Assembly (NCBI RefSeq): GCF_005080785.1
Contig: NZ_CP032998.1
Location: 328,203 to 392,202, forward strand
Source: Buchnera aphidicola (Stegophylla sp.)
Lineage (GTDB): Bacteria; Pseudomonadota; Gammaproteobacteria; Enterobacterales; Enterobacteriaceae
DNA length: 64,000 bases
Direction of reading: 5' to 3'
The position numbers and the translations under genes were made by a program. Below the pieces are notes generated by a model. The model was given only the letters and a program-made list of their open reading frames with translations. It was not told the DNA's origin and ran no database searches. How positions within the stretch are numbered: the stretch's first letter is position 1; each line of letters starts with the position of its first letter. This document shows positions 63,821-64,000 of this stretch, one piece after another.

Positions 63821-64000
63821 TACACAAAAACATGAAATAAAAAAATTATATAAAATATAAGACTAAATCAGTTCAAATAATTAAAAAATATATTAATTTA
63901 TATTATATTTAATTATCAAAAATAAATTAATTGATTAATTATAATATAGGTTAAATGTTTATAATTCAAAACCTATAAAACAAATATTTCAATCCCATTC

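Larger units (their letters stand above)
63228..64000. other. structured gene-less region after ibp
   Basis: No open frame of useful length exists in 770 bases, and the common RNA genes (tmRNA, RNase P RNA, 4.5S) are not recognised. G+C is clearly higher than in other spacers here: 14 of 60 in 63241-63300 and 11 of 60 in 63361-63420 by hand count. Four perfect hairpins and a promoter-like pair, listed separately, lie between 63279 and 63820. It may be an RNA gene, a replication or regulatory region of a plasmid type, or the leader of a gene beyond the window. Confidence 0.55.

Noticed and set aside
63228-64000. tmRNA, RNase P RNA or 4.5S RNA in the region after ibp
   Set aside because: None of the conserved cores (tRNA-like T arm, RNase P P4 segments, 4.5S tetraloop stem) could be found by eye.

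Overview
The window looks like a chromosomal segment of Buchnera aphidicola, the obligate endosymbiont of aphids. Nearly every protein aligns by eye with an Escherichia coli counterpart of similar length, but intergenic DNA is almost pure A/T and codons are A/T-ended. E. coli gene order survives in blocks with many genes dropped out, and there are no phage or insertion-sequence genes. The rRNA genes are split: tRNA-Glu, 23S and 5S follow aroE, and no 16S gene is in the window. trpE and trpG lie in the chromosomal block between purA and miaA. In pea-aphid-type Buchnera they are plasmid-borne. This points, as an inference only, to a lineage such as the gall-forming Eriosomatinae/Fordini (Schlechtendalia, Baizongia).

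Layout. 1-1164: decayed DNA, perhaps the end of a ppiD pseudogene. 1165-8397 (+): mdlA, mdlB, dnaX, ybaB, htpG. 8698-16243: tRNA-Arg, folD broken at a 14-A run, cysS, cspE, an 8-bp tandem array, 5S, 23S, tRNA-Glu, aroE. 16433-17856 (+): def, fmt. 17895-31541 (-): the alpha, spc and S10 ribosomal protein operons, with a terminator and promoter visible at the S10/spc junction. 31749-37217 (-): tuf, fusA, rpsG, rpsL, tusB, tusC, tusD. 37365-44374: tsgA, then trpS, rpe, aroB, aroK, tRNA-Ser, deoD, deoB. 44470-52935: nfuA, ssb, dnaB, ruvX, hemW, trmB, mutY, yggX, sbcB. 52988-56041: tRNA-Asn, tRNA-Ile2, pyrE, dut, rplI, rpsR, rpsF. 56310-63227: purA, trpG, trpE, miaA, pgi, ibp. 63228-64000: a gene-less but unusually structured stretch.

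Functionally the segment is mostly translation: 28 ribosomal proteins, EF-Tu, EF-G, CysRS, TrpRS, formyl-Met start and removal, and tRNA modification by TusBCD, MiaA and TrmB. It also carries replication and repair genes (dnaX, dnaB, ssb, mutY, sbcB, dut), ABC and MFS exporters, and chaperones (HtpG, Ibp). A set of genes supplies the host with tryptophan: aroK, aroB and aroE lead to chorismate, and TrpE/TrpG commit chorismate to tryptophan. The most interesting points are the folD frameshift at a poly(A) run, the trpEG location, the heat-shock-type promoter of ibp, the 12-copy octamer array beside 5S rRNA, and the hairpin-rich region after ibp.
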